Shown: one piece after another, positions 9,023-9,095 of the stretch | Position numbering within the stretch: the first letter of the stretch is position 1 | Layout of the letters: every line of letters begins with the position of its first letter | NCBI GenBank assembly: GCA_027490595.1 | Contig: JAIXXU010000233.1 | Coordinates: forward strand, 1 to 9,095 | DNA length: 9,095 bases | Source of the DNA: Pseudomonadota bacterium | GTDB lineage: Bacteria > Bdellovibrionota_B > Oligoflexia > Silvanigrellales > Silvanigrellaceae | Direction of reading: 5' to 3' | The notes under the pieces: generated by a model | Told to the model about the DNA's origin: nothing | What the model saw: only the letters and a program-made list of their open reading frames with translations | The model's database searches: none | Made by a program: the position numbers and the translations under genes

Positions 9023-9095
9023 CTACTCTGTAACAACGCGCACAGAAGGTCCCATAGTGGAACTCATGTAAATAGACTTAAGATAGGTTCCCTTG
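9023..9095 (-). CDS. rplA: 50S ribosomal protein L1, C-terminal end only
   Basis: Last 23 codons and TAG stop of a gene running in from the right edge. The residues KGTYLKSIYMSSTMGPSVRV match the conserved C-terminus of L1 (KG-Y-----SSTMGP), which belongs to its rRNA-binding domain. L1 forms the mobile stalk that helps release deacylated tRNA from the E site and, in many bacteria, represses its own operon. rplA directly before rplJ is the classic gene order. The start and about nine tenths of the gene lie outside this window. Confidence 0.93.
   Translation of the reverse strand, partial: KGTYLKSIYMSSTMGPSVRVVTE

Overview
This window is a ribosomal protein and RNA polymerase gene cluster. Every gene lies on the minus strand, so transcription runs from the right end towards base 1. 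The order is rplA (last 23 codons only), rplJ, rplL, rpoB and rpoC (first 1147 codons only). This is the standard bacterial beta operon downstream of the L11/L1 genes. The coding frames are intact, and I see no insertion sequence, tRNA, CRISPR array or foreign gene.

The proteins suggest an alphaproteobacterium. RpoB has the alphaproteobacterial versions of several core motifs (MDQTNPL in the rifampicin region, [18 protein letters not shown] near the C-terminus). L10 begins MDR and is 172 residues long. RpoC carries the long proteobacterial insertion inside the trigger loop. The DNA is moderately AT-rich, and both large subunits have unusual replacements at normally conserved positions. Together these suggest a fast-evolving, possibly host-associated lineage, for example within or near Holosporales. 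That lineage assignment is inference only.

Layout from right to left: rplA ends at 9023. A 180-base untranslated leader (8843-9022) can fold into an L10-binding type structure. rplJ (8324-8842) starts with TTG behind a perfect Shine-Dalgarno sequence. rplL (7909-8286) follows after 37 bases. A 170-base gap (7739-7908) contains a strong stem-loop at 7848-7874, where related operons have an attenuator or RNA-processing site. rpoB (3500-7738) follows, then a 56-base gap, then rpoC (3443 down past base 1).

L10 and L7/L12 form the ribosomal stalk that recruits translation GTPases. L1 forms the opposite stalk near the E site. RpoB and RpoC together form the polymerase active centre. The leader and the rplL-rpoB hairpin are the likely points where stalk protein and polymerase output are set separately from one transcript. 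I did not find a previously undescribed system. The most notable points are the altered active-site motif of RpoC, the TTG start of rplJ with an out-of-frame ATG beside its Shine-Dalgarno, and the two RNA structures.
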